Assembly: GCF_003479425.1 (NCBI RefSeq)
Contig: NZ_QUHC01000012.1
Location: forward strand, 26,720-90,719
Length of the DNA: 64,000 nucleotides
Source of the DNA: Odoribacter sp. AF15-53
Lineage (GTDB): Bacteria; Bacteroidota; Bacteroidia; Bacteroidales; Marinifilaceae
Reading direction: 5' to 3'
Both the position numbers and the translations under genes were made by a program. Under the pieces are notes generated by a model that did no database searches, had not been told where the DNA came from, and saw only the letters and a program-made list of their open reading frames with translations. Below, piece after piece: positions 8,758 through 18,265 of the stretch (positions are counted from its first letter, which is position 1; every line of letters begins with the position of its first letter).

Positions 8758-10734
8758 TTATTTAATATTTATGATCTCTATTTTTTCCGTCACCGGGGGC
8801 ATACAAATCGTCTCATCACAAGCCTGATAAGTCACCGTACAAACCATCTTATCAACATCGGTTTCAATCTTTATCGGCTGTATAAAAACAACCGTTCCCT
8901 CGTAAATCCGCACCTTGGGGTCCGCATCATACGCCTTTCCTTCCGGGGTTTCAAGCTTCCCGTCAGCCCGAACACCTTCCGGATATTCAAATTGAACACT
9001 TGTCAACACGTAGGCACCTTCCTCCCCGGCACCCGAATAAATATGAAAACCCTCCTTTATCGCGAACTGCACCCGAATCTCATTCCCCTTCCTCGATGCT
9101 GTCACGACTACCGGATTCTCCTGTTGTACTCCTCCCCGACTTTCCACCTTCTGCCCCGGGAGTCTCATTCCTCGCTCCTTGTCAACAAATTTATACCCAC
9201 ATGATTCCGTAAAAATCAATCGTCCTCTCGCTCCATTCAACCACGCACTCCATTCTTCCGCTGTTGAAAAATGTTCCACCGAATAACGATTCAACAACCG
9301 CTCTCCCCTCTCCCTCTCTTCTCTCGCCCCCCCCAGCAACCCGATAGCCTTATCCAACAGTCGTACGTCTCCCACCGCGATACCCAATTGTTTCAAATCC
9401 TCGTCCACCGTGAAAGAAAAATCACCCGTTCCCCCGTAAAAATAATCCATATTTTCCTCCAAGTAACGACGATACGCTTCCACACCCGGACACCCGACCC
9501 GTTCCCCCTCTTTCTTCAAATAATAATTCAAATACTCCTCGTACCCTCTTACCTCCTGACGTTGCGGCCATGCCTGACTCATCAAATCACCCGGTACCTC
9601 TTTCCCTGCGGCATTCAGATTCTCCACCTCCTGTTTCAACTCCATCAACTTCTCGTTATAAGCCTCCCTCGAACTCACGTATCGGTTGAACGCATCCCGG
9701 TCGAACAAAGCCAGTTGTTGGCGCAACTTATTCCTCGTCACGTAACCATTCTCGTACTTTCGGGTTACAGGCACCTGCCCCCCGTAATGACTGATATAAC
9801 ATATCGCGTTCACGAACACCCGTTGCGCGGCCTCCGTCATGTAACCCGGATCGGCAGCGAACCCCCACATGAAAAAGTTCCCGTGCCTCCCGATAGACAC
9901 CGCATCCCGTTTCTTATCACTCACTCCTCCCGCTATTCGTTCCCCATCGCCATTTTCCTCGAATCCATCACCAAAAGCCACGAGCCCCTGTCGATACCGA
10001 TTCCGTCCTCCTTCGCGATAACCCTCCGTTTGCACCCGCCACATATCCATCACCCCGGAAACCATCACCCCTTCCACCCCGGAAACTGCGGACGAGGGGG
10101 CAATACGTCTCTCATATTTCAACTCGACAGGCAAAGGTTCCTTAAAAATCGGGTGATCCACGCACAAATCATACCCGTGAGCATCCAGACAACGGCAAAA
10201 CCAGTTCAGCTTCAACCCCAGAGCCGCCCCAAGAATCCCAGCTTTATCCCCCACGAACAGAGTCGGTTTACTATACTGATCCGAGAAATAACGGGCCGAG
10301 AACAACTCTTTTGTATCCACAACATTTTCCAGCTTCTTACGCACACTCTCGGATAACAGATCAAGATTCAAAGAGTTCGTTTTCGTACTTTTTTTCCCCG
10401 GTACAACCGCTTCCGGCACCGCATCAAAAATAATCACATCATAATCCCCGGTCATTTCTTCCCGGTAATCCCGCGCATCCACGGTCCCGACCTTGACAAA
10501 ATGCGACTTCAACAACTTCTCAAAAGCAGGCATACGCCCTCTCATATCTTCCTCGTAACGACTTTCCGCGATACCCGCACCATGAGCAAAATTCATCGGA
10601 GGTAATCTCTTGCCCGGATCAATCCCGACATACAAGACACGAAGATTCTGTTTATGGTCTGTATTCTGGCGGCACCCATTGACCGCCAGAAATAATACTA
10701 CAGACATCAAACATAAAACACACCTTTTCATCAC
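8758..10734 (-). CDS. Lipoprotein with C-terminal DsbD-alpha-like domain
   Basis: 658 residues. Lipobox AVNGC places the anchor Cys at about residue 21. The N-terminal 200 residues have a flavodoxin/ThuA-like look (LRVLYVGIDPGKRLPP, DYDVIIFDAVPEA). A largely helical, charged middle part follows. The last 110 residues match the N-terminal (alpha) domain of DsbD, with paired cysteines in YQACDETICMPP, the surface that exchanges disulfides in that family. Neighbours at 2 and 6 bp are a degenerate metalloprotease and a CGPC thioredoxin. Inference: an envelope thiol-exchange partner of the adjacent thioredoxin. The function of the N-terminal two thirds is not recognised. Confidence 0.75.
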   Translation of the reverse strand: MMKRCVLCLMSVVLFLAVNGCRQNTDHKQNLRVLYVGIDPGKRLPPMNFAHGAGIAESRYEEDMRGRMPAFEKLLKSHFVKVGTVDARDYREEMTGDYDVIIFDAVPEAVVPGKKSTKTNSLNLDLLSESVRKKLENVVDTKELFSARYFSDQYSKPTLFVGDKAGILGAALGLKLNWFCRCLDAHGYDLCVDHPIFKEPLPVELKYERRIAPSSAVSGVEGVMVSGVMDMWRVQTEGYREGGRNRYRQGLVAFGDGFEENGDGERIAGGVSDKKRDAVSIGRHGNFFMWGFAADPGYMTEAAQRVFVNAICYISHYGGQVPVTRKYENGYVTRNKLRQQLALFDRDAFNRYVSSREAYNEKLMELKQEVENLNAAGKEVPGDLMSQAWPQRQEVRGYEEYLNYYLKKEGERVGCPGVEAYRRYLEENMDYFYGGTGDFSFTVDEDLKQLGIAVGDVRLLDKAIGLLGGAREERERGERLLNRYSVEHFSTAEEWSAWLNGARGRLIFTESCGYKFVDKERGMRLPGQKVESRGGVQQENPVVVTASRKGNEIRVQFAIKEGFHIYSGAGEEGAYVLTSVQFEYPEGVRADGKLETPEGKAYDADPKVRIYEGTVVFIQPIKIETDVDKMVCTVTYQACDETICMPPVTEKIEIINIK

Positions 10735-10736
10735 GA

Positions 10737-13073
10737 TTATTTTTTAAGCTTAGCAGCCAGACTTCTAAAGTATGCCCCTTCTCCGGCATCCGGGTGAGAT
10801 TTTCCTAATTGTTCCAATTTTTCCTTCATCTCCCGGGTATGCATTACCATCACCATACTATATTCATCGGATTTCGACTTTCCCTGCACCTCTCTCATAC
10901 CCTCAACCATGCCTTTCACGTAAGAATATTGCATATTTTTCCGATGAACGCTTGTCACTCCCGAAACCTTATAATCATCAAAAATCATCCTGTCGAGATC
11001 AGCGAAAAACTCCTTCACCGAATAAGCGTCCTTCCCTCCGGCAACTTCCCCCCGAAACAATATTTCGATATTCCCCTCCTCTAATTTTTCTTTCAGCCAA
11101 GAATCAGCAAACCGTCTTAACATCTCCTCGGCGGTCAACCAACCGTTTTGCACGCTAAGCTCACTATTATACCACGTTGGAATACCTGCAAACAAGTAAC
11201 GATTCAAAAACTCCATTGCCTCCTTTTGTTCCTTGCGGGATACATAAGACACGGGGCGTTCGTCACTCCCTTTTATCACGGGAGCGGTATACCGCCCGCC
11301 AATCAATCCTCCGACATTCTTCAAATAATCATTATACAAGGAATGTACCTGGCTATACATACCCTTCAATTCTTCCCATGACTCCCCGTCTGTTTTAGCT
11401 GTAATCTCTTCTAACCTCGGGTATATCCTTTCCAAATTTTTCATTCCCAATTCGACCACCGCAACACGATCTTTCCCCAAATCGCCCCGGGTCCCCAGGG
11501 GATCTACTTTGTCATACCCTCTATACCGCAAAACTTTAACTTTCCTTACGGATTGACACAACTGATCCAACACCTTCTTGTCCTGTTCCGGGTCAGGCGT
11601 GGCGGAATATTGCTTATATCCCCACGTGATAGCCCAACGGTCGTAGGAACCGACACGGGGAATCAAATCCTTCACATTCACCCCGTCACCCGGCTGCACG
11701 GCATAATTAAAAGGCAATTCGTCCGTCACGGAAACGGTATAACCATTCTCTGCAAGCCATTTCGGATCTCTCATCTGTTTTGCTGTAAAAGCCATACTAG
11801 CGGCATAATTGGGAAGTAAACCAAAAACTTTCGCCACTTCAGAAGACACCCTATAACGCAATATATCCATAGCCAAAGCCTCGCAAGCCCTATCATTCAC
11901 GATACGCTCGTCAACCATCCCGCATTGCAACAGATAATTTGCCATTTCACTTTGTATAAAATAGTACGATATATTCAAACGGCATTTCAGGATTTCACCC
12001 GTTCTCGGATGCGCTAAAATTGAAGAACTTATACCCCCGCTAGTAGGAGAACAAGTCACAACAGCATCAGCCAAAGCCAAATCAACCGTTTGATCCGCAT
12101 CTTTCACTTGCAATGCCCCCTTAAACCCAGCCTGCTCAAAAGCCACCTGCCACGCCAATATTCCTTCCCGAATCGCCGGGCGAAAACGTTCCGGCACCTC
12201 CTGAGATATATAAAACACAATCGGCTTTTCCGGGGCTACCAACTGGTTGCGCTCCACGAGAGCTTGATCCTCCGGGGCAATAGAAAGATTCCACTTGTAT
12301 ATCAACGACATTTTCTCCACTCCTTGCGGATTACGCCCGTAATCCAAGTAACTCAACGTCCGATAGCCAACCCTCGGATCCGCGTAACGTACTACCATGG
12401 ACTTCTCCGGCAACACCCGGATAATACACGCCATCTCTATCGGAGTTATTCCCTCCTTTCCCGGTATGCCCATGAATCCCTGCTTTGCGAACGAGTGAAC
12501 CCGCACGACAGAAAACTTAACCCCGTCTTCCAACCTCTCCACTCCCGTCACCTCGCATTTAGAAGCATCTATCGCTCCTCTCTCCGCACTGCCGAACCAC
12601 TCCGGACTACTCTTCACCAATGCCGTGATATCAACAATCGGACTTTTCCCATCCGCCCCGTATGCCACAACATTATATAAAAAATCTACCGGTTCCAGCA
12701 CCCGTTCCGACATCAGTTTATACATCCCCGAAGTCGTATCGGACACCCGTTCCCCCAGTATGCCTTTCGACAAAGACACCCTATGTCCCGGTTCCATTTT
12801 AAATACAACAACCCCCAGCCCTTCTGTCAAAGTATAAGATAACCCAGTGCCGCGCACCACGCATCCCGACAAAAACATCTCCCGTCCCAGCATCTTTACC
12901 GGAATCTCCAGATAACATTTATCCCCCATTCGGTAAACAGGCAAAATTCCATCCGTTTTTTCTACTTCCGCTTTATTAAAAGCCGAAAACACCATCGGTT
13001 CTTTTCCTTGCGCGAAAACGCCAACCGACAATACCAACAATACTATACTTATCAAATATCTTTTCATAACCAA
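10737..13073 (-). CDS. Zinc-metalloprotease homologue (DUF5117/DUF5118 type) without zinc-binding site
   Basis: 778 residues with a signal peptide (YLISIVLLVLSVGVFAQG). It is colinear with the 821-residue protease encoded just upstream: shared blocks include KPIVFYI, PRTGEIL, FNYxxQPGDG and a WGY motif. The metzincin signature is destroyed. Where the active paralogue has HEVGHALGLRH, this protein reads SEVAKVFGLLP (residues 411-421), so all three His ligands are Ser411, Lys415 and Pro421. Glu412 and Gly418 remain. The Met-turn SIMDY is SVTDE. The frame is intact and long, so this is not a decaying pseudogene. Inference: a non-catalytic paralogue that binds peptide or assists the active enzyme. 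Confidence 0.85.
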   Translation of the reverse strand: MVMKRYLISIVLLVLSVGVFAQGKEPMVFSAFNKAEVEKTDGILPVYRMGDKCYLEIPVKMLGREMFLSGCVVRGTGLSYTLTEGLGVVVFKMEPGHRVSLSKGILGERVSDTTSGMYKLMSERVLEPVDFLYNVVAYGADGKSPIVDITALVKSSPEWFGSAERGAIDASKCEVTGVERLEDGVKFSVVRVHSFAKQGFMGIPGKEGITPIEMACIIRVLPEKSMVVRYADPRVGYRTLSYLDYGRNPQGVEKMSLIYKWNLSIAPEDQALVERNQLVAPEKPIVFYISQEVPERFRPAIREGILAWQVAFEQAGFKGALQVKDADQTVDLALADAVVTCSPTSGGISSSILAHPRTGEILKCRLNISYYFIQSEMANYLLQCGMVDERIVNDRACEALAMDILRYRVSSEVAKVFGLLPNYAASMAFTAKQMRDPKWLAENGYTVSVTDELPFNYAVQPGDGVNVKDLIPRVGSYDRWAITWGYKQYSATPDPEQDKKVLDQLCQSVRKVKVLRYRGYDKVDPLGTRGDLGKDRVAVVELGMKNLERIYPRLEEITAKTDGESWEELKGMYSQVHSLYNDYLKNVGGLIGGRYTAPVIKGSDERPVSYVSRKEQKEAMEFLNRYLFAGIPTWYNSELSVQNGWLTAEEMLRRFADSWLKEKLEEGNIEILFRGEVAGGKDAYSVKEFFADLDRMIFDDYKVSGVTSVHRKNMQYSYVKGMVEGMREVQGKSKSDEYSMVMVMHTREMKEKLEQLGKSHPDAGEGAYFRSLAAKLKK

Positions 13074-13103
13074 TCACTTAATCGTAAATCTGAAATCATA
13101 AAT

Positions 13104-15569
13104 CTAAAGTTCTACAAGGCTCTTCCAATAAGCTTGTGTCAAATAATTTTTACTCTTTTCTGCCGCTTTACGGGCATCAGCCTTCACTCTCTCCTGTTGT
13201 TCAAAAATCAAAGAAGTAATAGCCGGATAATCCACGAAAGTACGCTCCATAGCCTTTTTCAAACCACCCAAATACATACGTTGCAACTCTCTACGACAAG
13301 GATCCACGGGTTTATAATTCAACGCTTCCGTGAAAATCATCCCGTACAAATCATCCATGTACTCCCGCAAACGATAAGAATCTTCCGCCATTCCTTCGTC
13401 ATCTGAAATACTCAAGAAAGCCCCGACCAATTTCTCGCACATCATCCCGTACAACATCCGCATAACTCTCACCTTATTCATCCCGGCTATATCCGTCAAA
13501 CGATCTTCAAACAACCATTCCGGGGCATGGAAAAAATGTTTATCCAAGAAAGCCAAAGCCTCTTTTTGCTGCTCCTTACTGGCAGGAACGACCATGCCGC
13601 TTCCCTCCGAACGCAACTTATCACACGTGAACCGTCCCCCGACATTATTCACCACGTGAGTGATATATTTCAGATACTGGTCACACAAACCCTTGTACAT
13701 CTCCACCTGTACCGAACCGAAAGTATCATCCCCTTCCGTCCACACCTCCACGTTCTTCGCAATTCGCTTTAAATTCTCGATGCCCAGTTCATTTGCTTTC
13801 ATATTATTATCTCCCAAATCCTCACTTTGCATCCGGGGATCACTAGGATTGTATTCGCTACCAAAAATCCGACGTTCATTCTCGTTCCTCTGCCGGGTCG
13901 TCCATGCCTGTAAATAATCCTTCTCCTCTTGCTCATCCTTCATCTCCGGGAAATACCGGTACCCCCACTCAATAGCAAACAAATCATATTCCCCCATGCG
14001 CGGCACCATATCATCCAGCGCAATCCCGTCCCCCGGTTGCGCCACGTAATTAAAACGCGCATAATCCATAATCGACGCAGTGTGCCCGTGCTCCTTCACG
14101 TAATTCTTATCCCGGATCTGGTCAATCGTGTACGTCGTACTGCTGTAAAAATTATGACGCAAACCCAAAGCATGGCCCACTTCATGAGAAACTAGGTATC
14201 TCGCCAGCCTTCCCATCACCTCTTCCGGGAAAGGAAAACGATGAACCCGCTCGTCAATAGCCCCCGCTTGTGCGAAATACCATTTCTGCAACAACTCCTG
14301 CACGCAATGAAACACAGATATACGGGCACTCAAAATCTCCCCCGTCCTCGGATCACTCGTTTGAAGACCGAGAGCGTTCCCGATTGGTGACACCTTATAC
14401 GAGATAATCGAGTGACGGGCATCTTCCGGCAAAAAACTGGGATCTTCACCAGGACGGGGCATACGTTTCGCCATTATCGCATTCTTGAAACCCGCCCGCT
14501 CGAAAGCCTTCTCCCAATCCTTCACCCCTGCAATCAAATGCGGGATCATAAACTCGGGAATATCATAGTCAATATAAAAAACGATCGGTTTCCGGGGTTC
14601 CACCAATTCGCCCCGCTTATATTTTTCCATGTCTTCCGAACAGGGTTCCATCCTCCAGCGGCAAACATACGCAGCCTCTTTCGTCCTCAACGGATTCCCG
14701 TACTCCATCCCCTTTACCACAAAATACCCGACCCGCTTATCTTCGTACCTCGGTCGCATCCTCTCCTCCGGCAGCAAGCGCAACGATACCGCCAACTCCC
14801 ACTCCGTCGGATTCTGCTTCACGTCATTTTTTGATTTACTAAAAGATGACAACTGCGGTGCCGCACCCGCCCCGTAGCACTTGATCATCCGAAAAATCAC
14901 GTTATCCGGGAACACGCGACATCCCGCGATACTCGCCCGATCCGCCTGATACGCCCCTAACCCTAGGGTCGATTTCATGTCTTTCATCGAAAACACGTTA
15001 TTATCCGTCATCAACACATCTGTCATGTCAATCAACACGCTCTCCTTTCCCCTCGCTTTCACGTCAAAAATCATCGTGACCGATCTTTTCCCCACCGCCT
15101 GCATCAGGCGATATATCTCGCTCGTCGTGTCCTTCATCCATTTATCTCCCTCCGGTTCTATCAAACGCACTTCATTCTCCCCATCCTGCACAAAACGAAT
15201 CAAACGATTTGACAACGGGTCCCCCGCATACCCCAACAACTGGGTAGAAGCCCTCTCGTTCTGCGCCGACCCTTTCGCCAATACCTGCATTGCCAGAATA
15301 TCCCGCCCGAGCAACGCTCTCGGTATCTCCACGAAATACCGCCCGTCCTGCACGTACACGTTAAACATCCCCTTATACGTTCGTGCCGTCGGTTTCACGA
15401 ACTTCTCAATAGCAACAACCTCTTTTGCCTTTGTAATACTTCCTGTTTCCGGTAAAGAAGCCTCCCGATTTTTCGGCTCCTGCGACTTCTTCATCTGTCC
15501 GGCCCCTTCTGCCATGCACACGCCTAAACAGCACACGCTCAACCCAATGATCCTCAAAAATCTTTTCAT
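13104..15569 (-). CDS. Secreted zinc-dependent metalloprotease (DUF5117/DUF5118 metzincin-like)
   Basis: 821 residues with an N-terminal signal (IIGLSVCCLGVCMAEG). The full metzincin motif HEVGHALGLRH lies at residues 462-472 (His462, His466 and His472 as zinc ligands, Glu463 as catalytic base), followed by the Met-turn SIMDY. Flanking N- and C-terminal regions match the DUF5117/DUF5118/DUF4953 arrangement of Bacteroidota extracellular proteases. It is first in a minus-strand block with spacings of 30, 2, 6 and 25 bp to the next four genes. A terminator at 15645-15670 separates it from the SusCD genes, so it probably has its own promoter. It likely makes peptides for the adjacent uptake system. 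Confidence 0.88.
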   Translation of the reverse strand: MKRFLRIIGLSVCCLGVCMAEGAGQMKKSQEPKNREASLPETGSITKAKEVVAIEKFVKPTARTYKGMFNVYVQDGRYFVEIPRALLGRDILAMQVLAKGSAQNERASTQLLGYAGDPLSNRLIRFVQDGENEVRLIEPEGDKWMKDTTSEIYRLMQAVGKRSVTMIFDVKARGKESVLIDMTDVLMTDNNVFSMKDMKSTLGLGAYQADRASIAGCRVFPDNVIFRMIKCYGAGAAPQLSSFSKSKNDVKQNPTEWELAVSLRLLPEERMRPRYEDKRVGYFVVKGMEYGNPLRTKEAAYVCRWRMEPCSEDMEKYKRGELVEPRKPIVFYIDYDIPEFMIPHLIAGVKDWEKAFERAGFKNAIMAKRMPRPGEDPSFLPEDARHSIISYKVSPIGNALGLQTSDPRTGEILSARISVFHCVQELLQKWYFAQAGAIDERVHRFPFPEEVMGRLARYLVSHEVGHALGLRHNFYSSTTYTIDQIRDKNYVKEHGHTASIMDYARFNYVAQPGDGIALDDMVPRMGEYDLFAIEWGYRYFPEMKDEQEEKDYLQAWTTRQRNENERRIFGSEYNPSDPRMQSEDLGDNNMKANELGIENLKRIAKNVEVWTEGDDTFGSVQVEMYKGLCDQYLKYITHVVNNVGGRFTCDKLRSEGSGMVVPASKEQQKEALAFLDKHFFHAPEWLFEDRLTDIAGMNKVRVMRMLYGMMCEKLVGAFLSISDDEGMAEDSYRLREYMDDLYGMIFTEALNYKPVDPCRRELQRMYLGGLKKAMERTFVDYPAITSLIFEQQERVKADARKAAEKSKNYLTQAYWKSLVEL

Positions 15570-15644
15570 ACTATTTGCAATTTAAATACAACACACTCCC
15601 TAAGCACCGGAAATCCCGGTACTCCCGAATAAAACATACAAACA

Positions 15645-15670
15645 GGGAGCCGAAAAGCCTCTCGGCTCCC
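15645..15670 (-). terminator. Rho-independent-type hairpin after the SusCD/Mx1 transcript
   Basis: A nine-base-pair stem GGGAGCCGA/TCGGCTCCC with an eight-base loop, 7 bp past the stop of the lipoprotein gene at 15677. On the minus strand it is followed by a T-rich stretch (TGTTTGTATGTTTTATT). It ends the susC-susD-lipoprotein unit before the protease block. Confidence 0.7.
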
Positions 15671-15676
15671 TAAAAA

Positions 15677-16654
15677 CTATTTATCTATTTCTTGCTTAAA
15701 ACGTTCAACGATCCCTTTCATGATCTCATACTTCTTGATACAAAACGGATAGTCTGCATACAATTCTTCAAATTTCTGCTGTGTATAAGCATACACGGCT
15801 GCGACATATTCCTTTACATCCAAAGCATCACTGATGGTAGTTTTTTGCACAAAAAGTGTCGGCGCCGGTTTATACCTTCCCACGTTTTTCCATTCGAAAA
15901 AACCTAACTCTTCGCACTCTTTACTAAAATTAGGGTCAATGGGCGCACCCGTTGATGCAAATCCCCGATACATAGTGCGATAATCTCCCCCGGCATCCTT
16001 TGTCACCTTATAAAAATCCTGTATATCATCATTATAATGCTCCATAAGTGCAGGTGCCACATTTTCAGCCACAATCATCCCAGCCCAAAACGCTTGTTCA
16101 TCTTCATTCATTCTTGAAATTTCAAACAATCGCCCGGCAACAACCCCCATCATACTTCTGTAACTATACGCGGTTTGCATATTATCCGGCCAAGATTTAG
16201 GATCCGCCTTCCAATCGTAATCAATCGAATACAACGTATCCACCAAAAAAATAGAATAAGGACGATACAATAATTTAGCGGGCAAATTAGGAATAACACG
16301 ATCCCGGATCAACTCGACAGCTTTCAACATATTAGCAGTATCGGACGACAACACGAAACCCGCTTCCCCCAATTGTGAAGTAATACTGTAACCGACAACA
16401 AACATCTCGTGATGAATAATTGGCTCTCCGTATGCATCCGTTCCGCGGACTTCCGTTCCAATCGTGTCATTCACAAAAATAGGTAATCCGCTTTCCCGAT
16501 AAACCTGATATGCTAATTGATTAAATCGTCCAGGCTTATCTTGAATCTCAAACCAATTGGTCCTCTCTCCATTCCAAGACAAATCATCTTCCTTATCGCA
16601 ACCGACAAACGAAAGAACACTTAGAATCCCGTATACTATAAATTTATTTTTCAT
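15677..16654 (-). CDS. Lipoprotein resembling Mx1-type putative zinc-binding metallopeptidases, zinc site lost
   Basis: 325 residues with lipobox SFVGC (Cys at about residue 19). Length, position directly after SusD, and the C-terminal pattern (ELGFFEW ... KEYVAAVYAY ... KKYEIMKGIVERF) resemble the SusCD-associated Mx1 (PF15890-like) metallopeptidases. In the place expected for HEFAH it reads AENVA (residues 196-200): Glu197 stays, both His are Ala. The assignment rests on eye alignment and is moderate. If correct, this is a second non-catalytic peptidase homologue in the locus. The gene lies 18 bp after susD and is followed by a terminator, so it closes this operon. Confidence 0.55.
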   Translation of the reverse strand: MKNKFIVYGILSVLSFVGCDKEDDLSWNGERTNWFEIQDKPGRFNQLAYQVYRESGLPIFVNDTIGTEVRGTDAYGEPIIHHEMFVVGYSITSQLGEAGFVLSSDTANMLKAVELIRDRVIPNLPAKLLYRPYSIFLVDTLYSIDYDWKADPKSWPDNMQTAYSYRSMMGVVAGRLFEISRMNEDEQAFWAGMIVAENVAPALMEHYNDDIQDFYKVTKDAGGDYRTMYRGFASTGAPIDPNFSKECEELGFFEWKNVGRYKPAPTLFVQKTTISDALDVKEYVAAVYAYTQQKFEELYADYPFCIKKYEIMKGIVERFKQEIDK

Positions 16655-16672
16655 AACTATCCTATTATATCA

Positions 16673-18253
16673 TTAAATAGCCTCACGATCTTCTCGTTCC
16701 GGATTATCAACCAGTTCGCCCCGGTTAAATACAATCTCGTATCCGGGAATAGGCAACACGTAAGCCCGCTCCTCCTCGTACCGTTTCAGTCGGTACGTAC
16801 CATTCGGAATCCCGTTAGCATTTGCTGCCGTTGCGGGTAAATAAGACACATGGTCAATCTCCTTCGATTCGGGATACTTAACACACACGGCATAGCGACG
16901 CAAATCAAACCAGCGCTGACTCTCGAAGCACAATTCCCGACGACGTTCATCCCGAATAAATTCCACCAACTCCTTACCCGATAAACCATCAATTGCCGGT
17001 ATTTGCCCCCCGGCAAACCGATTCTCCAACAACTTCTTTATCGGTGTAATCGCATCCCCTCCCAACATCGCCTCGGCTTCCGCTTTATTCAAATACGCTT
17101 CCGCCGAACGGATTATAAAACAGTCAAATGTCGTCATATCAGCCAGAACATCTGAAGTTTTCCGTACAAAACGATAATTACCATTAACTTGTGACTTCGA
17201 GAAGAAACCGGTTAACCGCAAATCCGTCACCTCCGGATACTTGGTATACAAATCGCACAACTCTTGGGACACGGCATATCTTCCTATGCTTGTTTTATCA
17301 AACATAAGATACGGACACCCGTTACTTCCCTGGGTAAACAACACCTCCGGTGACTGGCTGGTATTCATATATTGAGCTTTCGTAACCCTCAATTTATCCC
17401 CAGGCACTCCTATCGTTTCTGTCAAGTCGAAATCATTTAAATTTGATAAATGAATTCCAAGCTTCATTACCCGGTCACATTCATCAGCGGCCAACTGCCA
17501 CTCGCCCATGTAAAGGTATACCCGGCTCAATAATATACGCGCAGCCGCTTCGTTAACCCGATAAACTGTCGGTTGTTCCACTCCGGTCAAATTCTCGGCG
17601 GCATCTTTCAAATCTTTTACAATCTGATTGTAAACCTCCGCTATTGAATTACGGCTATAATATTTATCATCCACTTTTTCTATTAATTTAAGAGGAACTC
17701 CCGGATCTGTTTCAGCTGTCGCTTTCACGTAAGGATTCGCGTAAAAATTAACCAGCAAATAATAATAAGCCGCTCTCAAAAATTGAGCTTCTCCCTTAAT
17801 CCGGCGTTTGGCACCTTTCGAATCTTCTGAAAATTCATCCACTTGCGAAATGATAACATTCGAATAACTGATGTGCGCGTAGAGCTTCTTCCAGTTCTCG
17901 TCATCGTAAGGCACTCCTTTTTCATTTTGAAACGGGACCTTGCTCCATTCGTAAAATGAACGTAAATATTCACTGGGATTACCCGAATTCCCGACAGAAT
18001 AAGGTCCCGATCCAAATTCTTGAATATCATCATCCATCACGTTGAGCCACATATAGTATACTGCATTAGCCTGTCCCGAAGAAAAAACAAAAGAAGGATA
18101 TCCTTCATGCTTCATGTAGCCATTACCAATCAGGACCTCATCCATATCCTCCAGCGAAGAAGCATACACCAAATCCTGAGAATATTCCTTCAGAAAATCC
18201 CCGCAAGAAACAAAACCGAGACATCCTATAATTAAATAAATTACTTTTTTCAT
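16673..18253 (-). CDS. SusD/RagB-family substrate-binding lipoprotein (locus 2)
   Basis: About 526 residues from MKKVIYLIIGCLGFVSC at 18253. An alternative ATG four codons upstream (18265) directly follows the SusC stop. Lipobox GFVSC gives the anchor Cys at about 17. SusD-type TPR helices are visible (RIKGEAQFLRAAYYYLLVNF, EAYLNKAEAEAMLG), and the C-terminal signature RDERRRELCFESQRWFDLRR is present. It caps the SusC transporter encoded immediately upstream, with no intergenic space. In this protease-rich context the ligand is more likely a peptide than a glycan, which is inference. Confidence 0.92.
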   Translation of the reverse strand: MKKVIYLIIGCLGFVSCGDFLKEYSQDLVYASSLEDMDEVLIGNGYMKHEGYPSFVFSSGQANAVYYMWLNVMDDDIQEFGSGPYSVGNSGNPSEYLRSFYEWSKVPFQNEKGVPYDDENWKKLYAHISYSNVIISQVDEFSEDSKGAKRRIKGEAQFLRAAYYYLLVNFYANPYVKATAETDPGVPLKLIEKVDDKYYSRNSIAEVYNQIVKDLKDAAENLTGVEQPTVYRVNEAAARILLSRVYLYMGEWQLAADECDRVMKLGIHLSNLNDFDLTETIGVPGDKLRVTKAQYMNTSQSPEVLFTQGSNGCPYLMFDKTSIGRYAVSQELCDLYTKYPEVTDLRLTGFFSKSQVNGNYRFVRKTSDVLADMTTFDCFIIRSAEAYLNKAEAEAMLGGDAITPIKKLLENRFAGGQIPAIDGLSGKELVEFIRDERRRELCFESQRWFDLRRYAVCVKYPESKEIDHVSYLPATAANANGIPNGTYRLKRYEEERAYVLPIPGYEIVFNRGELVDNPEREDREAI

Positions 18254-18265
18254 CTTTATTCGCAT

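Noticed and set aside
10737..13073. Calling the zinc-less metalloprotease homologue a pseudogene
   Set aside because: The frame, signal peptide and conserved blocks are intact and the gene is tightly packed in an operon. Loss of the zinc site alone is not decay.
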